Positions 43,379-52,631 of a stretch of 64,000 bases of DNA are shown piece by piece (positions within the stretch are counted from its first letter, which is position 1; each line of letters starts with the position of its first letter). A model generated the notes under the pieces. It searched no databases. It was given only the letters and a program-made list of their open reading frames with translations, and was not told the origin of the DNA. The stretch covers positions 3,038,001 through 3,102,000 of the forward strand of contig NZ_CP034550.1 of assembly GCF_009498035.1 (NCBI RefSeq), read 5' to 3'. The position numbers and the translations under genes were made by a program. Source of the stretch: Saccharothrix syringae. GTDB lineage: Bacteria; Actinomycetota; Actinomycetes; Mycobacteriales; Pseudonocardiaceae.

Positions 43379-45225
43379 CCGCCACGCCCGTCCCCCGCCT
43401 TCCCCCGATCCTGCCCGGCATCACCGGCCCGGCCGACCTGCGCGAACTACCGCGCGAGCAGCTGGCGGGCTTGGCCGAGGAGATCCGCGGGTTCCTCGTC
43501 GACCGGGTCAGCCGCACCGGCGGGCACCTGGGGCCGAACCTCGGCGTGGTGGAGTTGACCATCGCGCTGCACCGGGTGTTCCGCTCCCCGGTGGACCGGA
43601 TCGTGTTCGACACCGGCCACCAAGCCTACGTGCACAAGATCCTCACCGGCCGCCAGGCCGGGTTCGACGAGCTGCGCCAGGCCCACGGCCTGTCCGGCTA
43701 CCCCAGCAGGGCCGAGTCCGATCACGACACCGCGGAGAACTCGCACGCCTCGACCGCGCTGTCCTACGCCGACGGCCTGGCCCGGGGCTTCGCGCTGCGC
43801 GGCCAGTCGCACCGCCGGGTCGTCGCGGTGGTCGGCGACGGCGCGCTGACCGGCGGCATGTGCTGGGAAGCGTTGAACAACCTGGGCGCCGACACCGCGG
43901 CCCCGGTGATCGTCGTGCTCAACGACAACGGGCGCTCCTACGGACCGACCGGCGGCGGACTGGCGCACCACCTCACCGAACTGCGGCACGCCGCGGGCCA
44001 CCGACGCGGAAGGCCCAACCTGTTCCACGACCTCGGCCTGGCCTACCTGGGACCGGTGGACGGCCACGACGTCCCGGCGGTCGAGCAGGCCCTGCGCCAG
44101 GCCATCCGGTTGAACTGCCCGGTGGTGGTGCACTGCGTCACCCGCAAGGGCAAGGGGTACGGCCCCGCGGAGACCGACGAGGCGGACTGCCTGCACGCCG
44201 TCGGCGTCGTCGACCCCCGCACCGGAAGGCCCGCCGCGCCGTCGCCACCGACGTGGACGTCCGTCTTCGCCGAGGAGATGGTCGACATCGGCCGCCGGCG
44301 ACCCGACGTGGTCGCCGTCACCGCGGCGATGCTGCGCCCCACCGGGCTGTGGGGTTTCTCCCGGGCCTTCCCCGATCGGGTCTTCGACGTCGGCATCGCC
44401 GAACAGCACGCGGTCACCAGCGCCGCCGGGCTGGCGATGACCGGTCTGCACCCGGTCGTCGCGGTGTACGCGTCGTTCCTCAACCGGGCGTTCGACCAGT
44501 TGCTGATGGACGTGGCACTGCACCGGCTGCCGGTGACGTTCGTGCTCGACCGCGCGGGCATCACCGGCCCCGACGGCCCCAGCCACCACGGCACGTGGGA
44601 CCTGTCGCTGCTGGCCGCGGTCCCCGGCCTGCGGCTGGCCGTGCCCCGCGATCCCACCCGGCTCAAGGACCTGTTGAACATCGCCATCGCCACCGAGGGC
44701 GGTCCCACGGCACTGCGCTTCCCCAAAGCCTCGGCGGGACCGGACATCCCCGCCCTGCACCACGTCGAGGGCGTCGACGTCCTGCGGACCGCCCCGGACG
44801 CCCGGGTGCTGCTGATCGGCCTGGGCCCCTTGGCCGGGGCCTGCCTGGAAGCCGCCGACCTGTTGGCGCGTCGAGGGATCGAGGCGACGGTGGTGGACCC
44901 CCTCTGGGCCGCTCCGATCAACCCCCACCTGTCGCTGCTGGCCGCACAGCACGACCTGACCGTCACCGTGGAGGACAACATCGAAACCGGCGGGTTCGGC
45001 ACCCGCTTCGCCCACCAGTCGACGAGCCTGCCGTCACGGAGCAGGGTGCGGACGGTGTCGCTGCCGCACGCCTTCGTGCCCCACGGTCCCCGCAAGGCGC
45101 TGCTGGCCCAGGCGGGACTGGACGCGGGCTCGATCGTCCGCACGGTGCTCACGTGCCCGGAGTCCCAGGGCGCCGCGCAGCGCACGGCGCACGGCAACGG
45201 CCGATCGCTGCGGTCGGTTCGCTGA
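43375..45225 (+). CDS. dxs: 1-deoxy-D-xylulose-5-phosphate synthase
   Basis: 616 aa; the GTG overlaps the ispH stop (GTGA). Makes DXP from pyruvate and glyceraldehyde 3-phosphate, the entry and usual bottleneck of the MEP pathway. Motifs: [34 protein letters not shown], the ThDP site [54 protein letters not shown] and [20 protein letters not shown]. Length and motifs fit an active enzyme. It is probably an extra copy that raises precursor supply for the terpene. Confidence 0.95.
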   Translation: MTATPVPRLPPILPGITGPADLRELPREQLAGLAEEIRGFLVDRVSRTGGHLGPNLGVVELTIALHRVFRSPVDRIVFDTGHQAYVHKILTGRQAGFDELRQAHGLSGYPSRAESDHDTAENSHASTALSYADGLARGFALRGQSHRRVVAVVGDGALTGGMCWEALNNLGADTAAPVIVVLNDNGRSYGPTGGGLAHHLTELRHAAGHRRGRPNLFHDLGLAYLGPVDGHDVPAVEQALRQAIRLNCPVVVHCVTRKGKGYGPAETDEADCLHAVGVVDPRTGRPAAPSPPTWTSVFAEEMVDIGRRRPDVVAVTAAMLRPTGLWGFSRAFPDRVFDVGIAEQHAVTSAAGLAMTGLHPVVAVYASFLNRAFDQLLMDVALHRLPVTFVLDRAGITGPDGPSHHGTWDLSLLAAVPGLRLAVPRDPTRLKDLLNIAIATEGGPTALRFPKASAGPDIPALHHVEGVDVLRTAPDARVLLIGLGPLAGACLEAADLLARRGIEATVVDPLWAAPINPHLSLLAAQHDLTVTVEDNIETGGFGTRFAHQSTSLPSRSRVRTVSLPHAFVPHGPRKALLAQAGLDAGSIVRTVLTCPESQGAAQRTAHGNGRSLRSVR

Positions 45226-45408
45226 ACGGCACGTCCACTGCCACGGCCGGTGTCGGCGGCACGTTTCCGCTGTGGTGTCCGATCCCAGGCAGGTTCCACC
45301 CGGTGACCGCGTACCTGGTGGCCGGCAGCGCACGGCGGGACGCGCGGCACAAGGCCGGCGCGCCGTGGCCGACTCTCACGTCCGACCTCGGATCGTCCGC
45401 CTGAGGCG

Positions 45409-46986
45409 TCAAACGCGTTTGCGGATGGTGTAGATCCACGCGATCAGCACACCGAGGCCCAGGTGCAGCAGGTTGGTCATGTGGCCGATCTTCTGGTACC
45501 CGGGTCCCTTGAGCAGACCGAGCTGAACGGTGAGGTCGCGGTTGCTCAGGTCCCGCAGGAGCTTGCGCAGGTAGTCCAGGGCGGACGTGCCCCCGATGAC
45601 GGCGTCCAGCGCGAACCGGGCAGCCTGGTTCTTGGACATGAACTCGCTGAACAGGTCACCCATGATCTCCACCATGGCGTCTTCGAAGACGTCCACCATG
45701 GACAGCTCGGGCGCCAGGTTGCGCACCGAGCCCTCGACGTTGGCGAAGGACTTGCCCAACAGCGAGATGTGCGGACTGGTGTGGACCCCACGCCTGGTGG
45801 CGTACATCAGGATCGTGCTGAGGGTCACGCCGAAGTTGAGTTCCTCCAACGAAGCCGAGGAGATCTTCGGGATCAGCATGGACATGTCGCCGGCGAACCC
45901 GTGCAGATCGGCGCGCGCTGTCGCGTGGCCCATCTCGACCCATCCCCGGGCGGTGGCCGCGGCATCGTTCTGGGCAATGCTCAACAGCACCAGGATCAGA
46001 ATCCTGCCCAAGTTCCTGTCGATCTTCCCGACCATCCCCCAGTCGATGATGTTCGCCTTCTCCCCCGGGTGCACGAAGATGTTCCCGGGATGCGGGTCGG
46101 CGTGGAAGACGTGTTCGGAGAAGTAGCCCTGATACATGAACTTGAGCAGGTCACGACCGATCTTCTTGCGCTCCTTCCTGGTGAACGCGGCAGGGTCGGC
46201 ATCCCCGATGGAGACACCGGGCGCCAGTGTCTGCACCAGGACCCTCGGCGTCGCGTCGATCACCTTGGGAACGGTGATGTGCTTGAACTCCTTGGCCACC
46301 CTGCGCGCGTCGACCATGTTCTGCGCCTCCAGGGTGAAGTCCAGCTCGGGCTCCATCCCGTTGAAGATGACCTGCAGCATCGCGTCGACGTCGATCAGCT
46401 CGTTGAACCGCGGCGCGAGTCGGCCGACCAGTCGGGCGACCCGACGCATCTTCTTCATGTCCTGCAACACCTGGGCCCGGATCCCGGGGCGCTGGACCTT
46501 CACCACGGCCGGGGTGCCGTCGTGGAGGGTGACCCGGTAGACCTGGGCGAGGGAGGCCGACCCGAGCGGCGTCACCACGTCGATGGTGCGGAAGCGCTGC
46601 CGCCACGCGGGCATGTCCTGATCCATGACCGCGGCGAACTCCCCGAACGGGCTGACGGTGACGCGGTCGTGCAACTTCTCCAGTTCCGCGATCATGGCGT
46701 CGGAGACGAGGTCGGGACGGGTGGACAGTATCTGACCCAATTTGATGTAGAACGGCCCCAGCCGCTCCAGTGCGGCACGAACCGCCCGAGCCCGCCTCTG
46801 GTCCTTGCCCTCACCCTGTTCGGGTGGCGGCGAATCGACGCCCAGAGAGGGGCGGGAGAGGGTGCTCGAAGCGATGTTGCCCACCGCCGTGGCCAACAAC
46901 CTGGAGCGACTCCGACCATCCGCCGGTGACCCCTCCGCGGAGGGGTCACCGTTCGCGGTGATCGGTTTCTCGCCGAGTGTCGTCAA
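45409..46986 (-). CDS. UbiB/ABC1-type atypical kinase
   Basis: 525 aa from TTG 46986, chosen because GAGGAG lies 9 nt upstream; the open frame continues through the IS element but is not coding there. Family motifs: KLGQILSTRPDLVSD (KxGQ), PLGSASLAQVYRV (Ala-rich loop), VVKVQRPGIRAQVL, ELDFTLEAQNM, FHADPHPGNIFVHPGE and IIDWGMVG. One hydrophobic helix lies at the end (LGLGVLIAWIYTIRKRV). UbiB proteins are ATPases that help extract or process membrane isoprenoid lipids. In this cluster it may handle the hydrophobic terpenoid product or precursor. Cluster-motif site e lies 128 nt upstream. Confidence 0.88.
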   Translation of the reverse strand: MTTLGEKPITANGDPSAEGSPADGRSRSRLLATAVGNIASSTLSRPSLGVDSPPPEQGEGKDQRRARAVRAALERLGPFYIKLGQILSTRPDLVSDAMIAELEKLHDRVTVSPFGEFAAVMDQDMPAWRQRFRTIDVVTPLGSASLAQVYRVTLHDGTPAVVKVQRPGIRAQVLQDMKKMRRVARLVGRLAPRFNELIDVDAMLQVIFNGMEPELDFTLEAQNMVDARRVAKEFKHITVPKVIDATPRVLVQTLAPGVSIGDADPAAFTRKERKKIGRDLLKFMYQGYFSEHVFHADPHPGNIFVHPGEKANIIDWGMVGKIDRNLGRILILVLLSIAQNDAAATARGWVEMGHATARADLHGFAGDMSMLIPKISSASLEELNFGVTLSTILMYATRRGVHTSPHISLLGKSFANVEGSVRNLAPELSMVDVFEDAMVEIMGDLFSEFMSKNQAARFALDAVIGGTSALDYLRKLLRDLSNRDLTVQLGLLKGPGYQKIGHMTNLLHLGLGVLIAWIYTIRKRV

Positions 46987-47113
46987 GAAACACCACTCCT
47001 CGGAACGCCTTCGGACCGGAACGACGATCCTTTGACCGCCGCCCGAACACCAGTGCCTCTTCCCATCGGAGCAGCAACGGGCATCGCTCCGCAATGCGCT
47101 CGTGCGGCGGGGT

Positions 47114-47128
47114 GTTGAACCTGTTGAA
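47114..47128 (-). promoter_or_regulatory. Cluster motif, site e (upstream of UbiB-like kinase)
   Basis: Minus strand TTCAACAGGTTCAAC followed by ACC. It points to the kinase gene and lies 18 nt from the IS256 left end, so the element inserted just outside this promoter. Confidence 0.55.
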
Positions 47129-47145
47129 GCAGGTGGCACGCCAAC

Positions 47146-48528
47146 GGGGTCTGTCAAACGAGCGGTGTAAGTCGGGTTGAAGGGGGTTACTTGCGTCCGG
47201 CGGCCAGGCGGCCGTCGAAGGCGATCTCGAAGGCGTTGAGTGCGGGCTTCCAGCGCATGGTCCAGCGTTTGCGTCCGGTGCCGGTCGGGTCCAGGCTCGT
47301 GATCGCGCGGTAGACGCATGTGAGTGCGGCCTGGTCGTTGGGGAAGTGGCCGCGGGCCTTGACCGCGCGGCGGATGCGGGCGTTGACGCTTTCGGTGGCG
47401 TTGGTCGAGCAGATCACCCGGCGGATCTCGGTGTCGAAGGCGAGGAAGGGTACGAACTGAAGCCCAGGCGTTGTACCAGAGCCGGACGATGGCCGGGTAG
47501 CGGGCGCTCCACTCCTGGGTGAACTCGGTGAACCGCTCTTCCGCGGCGGCCTCGGTCGGGGCGGTGTAGACGGGTTTGAGGGCCTTGGCGATGGCGGCCC
47601 AGTGCTGGCGGGCGGCGTAGCGGAAGCTGGTGCGCGGCAGGTGCACGATGCAGGTCTGCACGATCGTGCGTGGCCAGACGGTGGTGACGGCGTCGGGCAG
47701 GCCGGTCGGTCCGTCGCAGACCAGCATGAGCACGTCGGCGACGCCGCGGTTGCGCAGTTCGTTCAGGACGTGCAGCCAGTATTTGGCGCCCTCGCCGCCG
47801 TCGCCGGCCCAGAGCCCGAGGATGTCGCGGTGCCCTTCGGCGGTCACGGCCATCGCCATGTAGATCGGCCGGTTGGCGACCTGGCCGTCGCGGATCTTGA
47901 CGTGCACGGCGTCGATGAACACCACCGGATAGACGGTGTCGAGGGGCCGGTTCTGCCACTCGACCATGCCCTCGACCACCTTGTCGGTGATGGTCGAGAT
48001 CGTCTGCCGGGACACCTCGGCGCCGTAGACCTCGGCCAGGTGCGCGCTGATCTCGCCGGTGGTCAGGCCCTTGGCCGACAGCGAGATGACCATCTCGTCC
48101 ACGCCGGTCAGGCGCTTCTGCCGCTTGGCCACGATCCGCGGCTCGAAGCTGGAGTCACGGTCGCGAGGCACGTCGATCTCCACCGGGCCCACGTCGGTGA
48201 GCACGGTCTTGGAACGGGTGCCGTTGCGCGAGTTGCCCGTCCCGCGACCAGCGGGATCGTGCTTGTCGTAGCCCAGGTGGTCGGTGATCTCGCCCTCCAG
48301 GGCCGACTCCAGCAGCCGCTTGGTCAACTGCTGCAGCACCCCACCCTCACCGGTCAACTTCAGCCCACCGGCCCGGGCCCGGCTGACCAACTGGTCGACC
48401 AGCTACTCGTCCAAGCCGTCCAGAACGGTCTCGGGCTCGGCGTCCTCAGCGTGCTCCACGCCGGACATCATCTCCGTCATCGGATGCTCATCCTTGATCA
48501 GGACTTACACCGACATTTGTGCAGTCCC
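47146..48528 (-). mobile_element. IS256-family insertion sequence (inactive)
   Basis: About 1.38 kb. The terminal inverted repeats start GGGGTCTGTCAAACG on the left. On the right (minus strand) the repeat starts GGGACTGCACAAATG, and both run into CGGTGTAAGTC. The flanks show no target duplication. The right end touches the 107-bp repeat at 48527, so one side of that repeat was probably replaced by insertion or deletion. Confidence 0.8.
47187..48480 (-). pseudogene. IS256-family (Mutator-type) transposase, two disabling mutations
   Basis: From ATG 48480 the reading frame hits a TAG at 48403-48405 (LDGLDE-stop-LVDQLVSRAR), where the family normally has a Gln codon. It then runs well: DHLGYDKHDPAGRGTGNSRN, PVVFIDAVHVKIRDGQVANR (first Asp) and LMLVCDGPTGLPDAV (second Asp). 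Near 47466 one base is gained or lost (YNAWA, then FVPFLAFDTEIRRVICSTNA in the other frame, with the catalytic Glu in TNATESVNARIRRAV). The transposase cannot be made. Confidence 0.85.
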
Positions 48529-48633
48529 TGGTCAAGGCTTCTACCTGTGGGAACAGAACCGCTGCAGGTGGAACGCGACTATTGGAGGCCGTTGGACGCG
48601 GTTCGATGCGGTTGAAAGCGTCCGGCGGCTCCC
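48527..48633 (+). repeat. 107-bp direct repeat, left copy
   Basis: Ungapped match (about 79% by hand) to 60700-60806 in the same orientation. Both begin CCTGGTCAA and end CGGCTCCC. On the minus strand both read a similar peptide (EPRPTASNS, LFPQVEALTR), reminiscent of an integrase tail. Confidence 0.7.
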
Positions 48634-48720
48634 GTGCCCACCGCAACGATTCGCCGGCCATCGAACATGCCCTGCTGCCCTGGCGCACCCCGTGCTCATG
48701 CCGATGGGCGGGCGCGTGTG

Positions 48721-49590
48721 ATGATCCACGGTGTGGAGGCGGCGATCGTTGCGCGTGCGACGGCGGCGGCGACGGCACTGGCCGGTGAGCTGCACCTGCC
48801 GGTCGACGACGCGATCCTGATCCAGGATTCGAACATGCTCGCCCTGCGTCTGCTGCCGTGCGACGTCTTCGCCCGGGTGGCACTGGCGGGTCAGGAGGTG
48901 GCCGCGCTGGAGGTCGAGGTCGCCGGGCGGCTCGCCGCGACCGCGAGCCCCGTCGCGGCGCTGGAGCCCCGGGTCGAGCCGCGGGTCTACGAACGCGACG
49001 GCTTCGCCGTGACGTTGTGGACCTACTACGACGTCGTGACTCCCGCCCCGGACCTCCCCGGCGCCTACGCGGACGCGCTCCAACGCCTGCACGCCGGCAT
49101 GCGACGCGTCGAGATCGCCACCCCGCACTTCCTCGACCGGGTCGCGGAGGCCGAACGACTGGTCACGCACCGGGACGACACCCCCGCGCTCACCGAGACC
49201 GACCGGCAACTGCTCCTCGGCACGCTGCGAAGTGCCCGTGAACGGATCCGCGGCCACGGCGCCGCCGAACAGCTGCTGCACGGCGAACCGCATCCCGGCA
49301 ACCTCCTCGGCACCCGTGACGGCCTGCTGTTCATCGACTTCGAGACCTGCTGCCGCGGACCCGTCGAGTTCGACGTGGCCCACGCGCCGGAAGACGTCGG
49401 TGCGCGTTATCCGGGCCTCGACCACGTCCTGCTCGCGGAATGTCGACGGCTCGTGCTCGCACTGGTCGCCGCCTGGCGCTGGGACGTCCGCGATGGATTC
49501 CCGGACGGGCGTCGGCACGGCCGGAACATCCTGTCCCTGCTCCGCGAAGGTCCACCGTGGCCCGCACTCGGTGCTCTCGTCACCGGGTAG
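48721..49590 (+). CDS. Aminoglycoside phosphotransferase-like kinase
   Basis: 289 aa from ATG 48721 (GTG 48718 also possible). APH/choline-kinase fold: a nucleotide lobe, then the catalytic loop LLHGEPHPGNLLGTRDGLLF, where the usual HGDxxxxN has Glu for Asp, and FIDFETCCRGPVEFDVAH as the DFE metal site. These enzymes phosphorylate small alcohols, including antibiotics. The D-to-E change in the loop leaves activity uncertain. It stands alone right after the IS256 element and the 107-bp repeat. Confidence 0.82.
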   Translation: MIHGVEAAIVARATAAATALAGELHLPVDDAILIQDSNMLALRLLPCDVFARVALAGQEVAALEVEVAGRLAATASPVAALEPRVEPRVYERDGFAVTLWTYYDVVTPAPDLPGAYADALQRLHAGMRRVEIATPHFLDRVAEAERLVTHRDDTPALTETDRQLLLGTLRSARERIRGHGAAEQLLHGEPHPGNLLGTRDGLLFIDFETCCRGPVEFDVAHAPEDVGARYPGLDHVLLAECRRLVLALVAAWRWDVRDGFPDGRRHGRNILSLLREGPPWPALGALVTG

Positions 49591-49670
49591 CGGAACGCAC
49601 TCGCACGCCGCGAGCGGTTGCGCGGCCGACAACAACGGCGTAACGGGCAGGACGAACACCAGGTTGTTCG

Positions 49671-50555
49671 TCAGCCGCTGTAGGCGCGGGCGGTTCCCTT
49701 CGGGGAGTGGCGGCGCAGGTTGGCGGCGATGACGCGGTCGAGCGTGCGGTCGGACAGCATCCGGGTCAGGCCGGTGACCAGGGCGGCGTCCCGGCCGATG
49801 GTGTAGCGGGTGCGCGGTCTGCGGGTCGTCACGGCCTTGGCGACGACCCGGGCGGCGGCGTCGGCGGTCAGGCCCGACGCGGTGCCCGAGGCCATCAGCG
49901 CGTTGGTCGCCTGGACCAGGCTGCCGTAGCGCTCGTGCTGCTCCGGCGTCATCCGGGCGGCCAGGTCGTTCGCCGTCGCGATCCCGCGGGTGGCCATCTC
50001 CGTGCGGACGCCGCCGGGCTCGACCACGACCACCTGCACGCCCAGCGGCGCGACCTCGCGGCGGAGCGAGTCGCTGACCGCCTCCAGGGCGAACTTCGCG
50101 CCGGCGTACGCGCCGTACGTGGCCATGGCGACCTTGCCGCCGACCGAGCTGATGTTGATCACGCGTCCCCCGCTGCGCAGCAGCGCGGGCAGGAGCGCCT
50201 GGGTGACGGCGACGTGGCCGAACAGGTTGACTTCGAACACCCACCGCCACTGCGTCATCGGCAGGGCTTCGACCGGGGCGTTCACCTGGATGCCGGCGTT
50301 GTTGACGAGCGCGTGCAGCCCGCGCGGGTCGCCGGCGACCCGCGCGGCGAGTGCTTCCACCTGCTCGGGCTTGGTGATGTCGAGGATGATCGGCTCGACG
50401 CCGGTCGACCGGATCGCGTCGGCGTCGCGGTCGCGTCGCACGCCGGCCAGGACGTGGAATCCCCGGCGGGCCAGTTCGCGGGCGGCGGACGCGCCCATGC
50501 CCGTGGAGGCTCCGGTCACGACGACCAGCTCCCGATTTTCAGATGACGTTGTCAC
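49671..50555 (-). CDS. Short-chain dehydrogenase/reductase
   Basis: 294 aa; GTG start at 50555. Classical SDR: VVVTGASTGMGASAARELA (cofactor), ALVNNAGIQV, ISSVGGKVAM (Ser) and the catalytic YAGAKFALE (YxxxK). C-terminal helices extend the family length, as in the DHRS7/retinol-type subgroup. Its start codon is covered by the TGAC-N3-GTCA palindrome at 50544-50554. The divergent TetR gene is thus the probable repressor. Confidence 0.88.
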   Translation of the reverse strand: MTTSSENRELVVVTGASTGMGASAARELARRGFHVLAGVRRDRDADAIRSTGVEPIILDITKPEQVEALAARVAGDPRGLHALVNNAGIQVNAPVEALPMTQWRWVFEVNLFGHVAVTQALLPALLRSGGRVINISSVGGKVAMATYGAYAGAKFALEAVSDSLRREVAPLGVQVVVVEPGGVRTEMATRGIATANDLAARMTPEQHERYGSLVQATNALMASGTASGLTADAAARVVAKAVTTRRPRTRYTIGRDAALVTGLTRMLSDRTLDRVIAANLRRHSPKGTARAYSG

Positions 50556-50589
50556 CTCAACGACGCTACCAGCTCAGATGACAACGTCA
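50544..50589. promoter_or_regulatory. Two TGAC-N3-GTCA sites, TetR operators
   Basis: TGACGTTGTCA (50544-50554) and TGACAACGTCA (50579-50589) are reverse complements of each other, 35 nt apart. The second lies just before the TetR -10 box TATGAT (50594-50599). The first overlaps the SDR start. Confidence 0.75.
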
Positions 50590-50606
50590 ACTGTATGATG
50601 GGCGTC

Positions 50607-51254
50607 ATGGCCACCCGCGCGGAATCCGCCGCCGCCACCCGCCGCGCCCTGCTCGACGCGGCCGCCGAGCTCCTCGACCTCGGCGGCCCCGAAGCGGTCA
50701 CCTTGCGCGAGGTGGGCGCGCGGGCAGGCGTGACGCGGGGAGCGCCGTACCGGCACTTCGCGGGCAAGGACAGCCTGCTGACCGCCGTCGCGACCGAGAG
50801 CTGGGAACGGATCGGCGACCGCGTGCACGCCCTGCGGACCGACCCGGCCCTGTCGGCCTCGGAAAAGCTGCGCGGCGCTCTCCGCGCCCTCATCGACGTC
50901 GGTCGGGACCAGCCGCACCTCTACCAGATGTTGTTCAGGCAGCGCGGAGACCGTCCCGGGGAACGCGGTGAGGGCATGGAGCGCGTCCGGCTTCGGCTGT
51001 GCGGACCGGAGGGCGACCCGGCCGCGGCCGTCCGCGCGGCCGGACGCTTCCAGGACGAGTTCCTGGCCATCGTCGCCACCCTCGTGGGGGAGCGGAGCGC
51101 ACCGCACTACGGCGCCCTGCTGCTCAGCAGCGCCCACGGCATCGCGGGCATGGAGCTCAGCGGCCACCTCGGCCCGGACAAGTGGCGCACCACCGCCGAC
51201 GAGCTCGTCGACACCCTCGTCCGCATGGTCGCGGACGCCGGTGGAACGACATAG
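50607..51254 (+). CDS. TetR-family transcriptional regulator
   Basis: 215 aa from ATG 50607, taken as a leaderless start because TATGAT ends 7 nt before it; the in-frame ATGs at 50595 and 50598 fall inside the -10 box. Helix-turn-helix: TRRALLDAAAELLDLGGPEA then VTLREVGARAGVTRGAPYRH and FAGKDSL. The helical ligand domain (TetR_C_33-like) carries LYQMLFRQRGD and SSAHGIAGMELSGHL. It likely represses the divergent SDR gene and itself. Confidence 0.88.
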   Translation: MATRAESAAATRRALLDAAAELLDLGGPEAVTLREVGARAGVTRGAPYRHFAGKDSLLTAVATESWERIGDRVHALRTDPALSASEKLRGALRALIDVGRDQPHLYQMLFRQRGDRPGERGEGMERVRLRLCGPEGDPAAAVRAAGRFQDEFLAIVATLVGERSAPHYGALLLSSAHGIAGMELSGHLGPDKWRTTADELVDTLVRMVADAGGTT

Positions 51255-51459
51255 CAACGCCCGGCCGCTGCACGCGAGGCAGCGCCCCTCCTGACCGGCA
51301 CCGTGACATCCGTTGCGCTGATTGCCCACTCAGCGAACGTCCGCCATGCCGCCGATCTCATGGGCGGCGAGCTTGCGAAGTCGTCCGGCGCCGGGCTCCG
51401 AGCTTGTGATCCGCATGTCGGTCATCGCCCCTCGCGCCGGCTCGTCCGTCCTGAGTCGA

Positions 51460-51693
51460 TCAGCGACGGGCGATGACCCAGTTGAACAAGGCGGCCGCGG
51501 CGCCCGTGGCGGCACCGCCCACCAGGACGGCTTCGGCGAGGTGGTACCCGGCCAGGGCGGCCAGCACACCGGCTCCGATGCCGGTCAGGATCGACAACGT
51601 CAGCACCAGGGCGGCGCGCAGGCCCAGCAGCGAGGTGGCGTCGTGGGGAGCGGCGCCACCGGGAGCGGGCGGGGTCGTGTCGGGGCTGCTCAT
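51460..51693 (-). CDS. Small two-helix membrane protein
   Basis: 77 aa; ATG 51693 with AAGGAG 8 nt upstream. A Pro-rich cytosolic start (SSPDTTPPAPGGAAP) is followed by two hydrophobic helices, LRAALVLTLSILTGIGAGVL and AVLVGGAATGAAAALFNWVI, and an ArgArg end. No known family. It lies alone, downstream of the sigma-factor pair by 180 nt on the same strand. Confidence 0.65.
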   Translation of the reverse strand: MSSPDTTPPAPGGAAPHDATSLLGLRAALVLTLSILTGIGAGVLAALAGYHLAEAVLVGGAATGAAAALFNWVIARR

Positions 51694-51872
51694 CCTGGTT
51701 CTCCTTGGTCATGGTGCTCGGCGGTGACCGGGGCGGCCCCGGTCGTGCCGAGGCCATGGGTTCGTCGGTTCCCGTCACTGCCGTGGGAACCCGGTGTGGA
51801 TGTCGTCCTGGAGTTCAAGGGTCGCGGGCTGCCGCGGACCAGCCCGACGGGCTTCACCGTGATCGACACGGC

Positions 51873-52631
51873 TCAGCCTTCGCCCAGTGCCTTGCGGAGC
51901 CGGGTCAACGCCCGGTGCTGGGCCACCCGGACCGCTCCCGGGGTCGACCCGACGGCGTCCGCGGTCTCCTCGGCCGACAAGCCGACCACGACGCGCAGCA
52001 CCAGGATCTCCCGCTGCCTCTCGGGCAGGACCTGCAGCAGCCTGCCCATCCGCTGGGAGAGCTCCTCCTGCATCACGTGCTGCTCGGGGCCGGCCTCGGC
52101 GTCGGGTCCGTCCGGGACCTCCGGCACCGGTTCGGCCCGGTCCCGCGCGGCGGCGCGGTGGGCGTCGGCGACCTTGTGCGCCGCGATGCCGTAGACGAAC
52201 GCGAGGAACGGTCGGCCCTGGTCCCGGTAGGAGGGGAGGGCCTTCAGCACGGCCAGGCACACCTCCTGGGCGACGTCGTCGGCCGAGGCGAACGAGCGCT
52301 CCTGCCGGCCGACCCGGGCACGGCAGTACCGCACCACCAGCGGTCGGATCGACGCCAGCAGCCGCTCGACGGCACCGCGATCACCGGCGACGGCACCGCC
52401 GAGCTGGGCGCCCAGGGCGTCCTGGTCGGCGGACAGCACGGAGACCGGTGGCGGATCGACGGGACCGGGTCGCCGGACCTGAGCCGTGCGGTCGACCAGC
52501 GCGGCGACCGCGCTCGGCGACACCCTCCGCGCGATCCCCTCCGCGACCGGCTCGCCGAGGGACGACAGCGCCAAGGAGGCGGGCTCCGCCCTCCGGTGAA
52601 GACCGTTCGAGAGATCAGTCGTGGACGACAT
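51873..52631 (-). CDS. ECF-type RNA polymerase sigma factor
   Basis: 252 aa; the ATG overlaps the stop of the preceding sigma-like gene (TGATG). An extended N-terminus of 70 residues comes first. Region 2 follows: YCRARVGRQERSFASADDVA, QEVCLAVLKALPSYRDQGRP and FLAFVYGIAAHKVADAHRAA. Region 4: LQVLPERQREILVLRVVVGL then SAEETADAVGSTPGAVRVAQ. It resembles the SigD/ShbA-like ECF group of actinomycetes, where the set of targets varies. No anti-sigma gene is visible next to it. Confidence 0.88.
   Translation of the reverse strand: MSSTTDLSNGLHRRAEPASLALSSLGEPVAEGIARRVSPSAVAALVDRTAQVRRPGPVDPPPVSVLSADQDALGAQLGGAVAGDRGAVERLLASIRPLVVRYCRARVGRQERSFASADDVAQEVCLAVLKALPSYRDQGRPFLAFVYGIAAHKVADAHRAAARDRAEPVPEVPDGPDAEAGPEQHVMQEELSQRMGRLLQVLPERQREILVLRVVVGLSAEETADAVGSTPGAVRVAQHRALTRLRKALGEG

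Noticed and set aside
45409..48390. A single 993-codon fusion of transposase and ABC1 kinase
   Set aside because: The frame merely stays open across a frameshifted IS256 transposase, its end and a promoter region. The kinase has its own TTG start with GAGGAG at 46986.
47146..48528. Complete, active insertion sequence
   Set aside because: A TAG inside the N-terminus and a frameshift before the catalytic Glu prevent transposase synthesis, and no target duplication is present.
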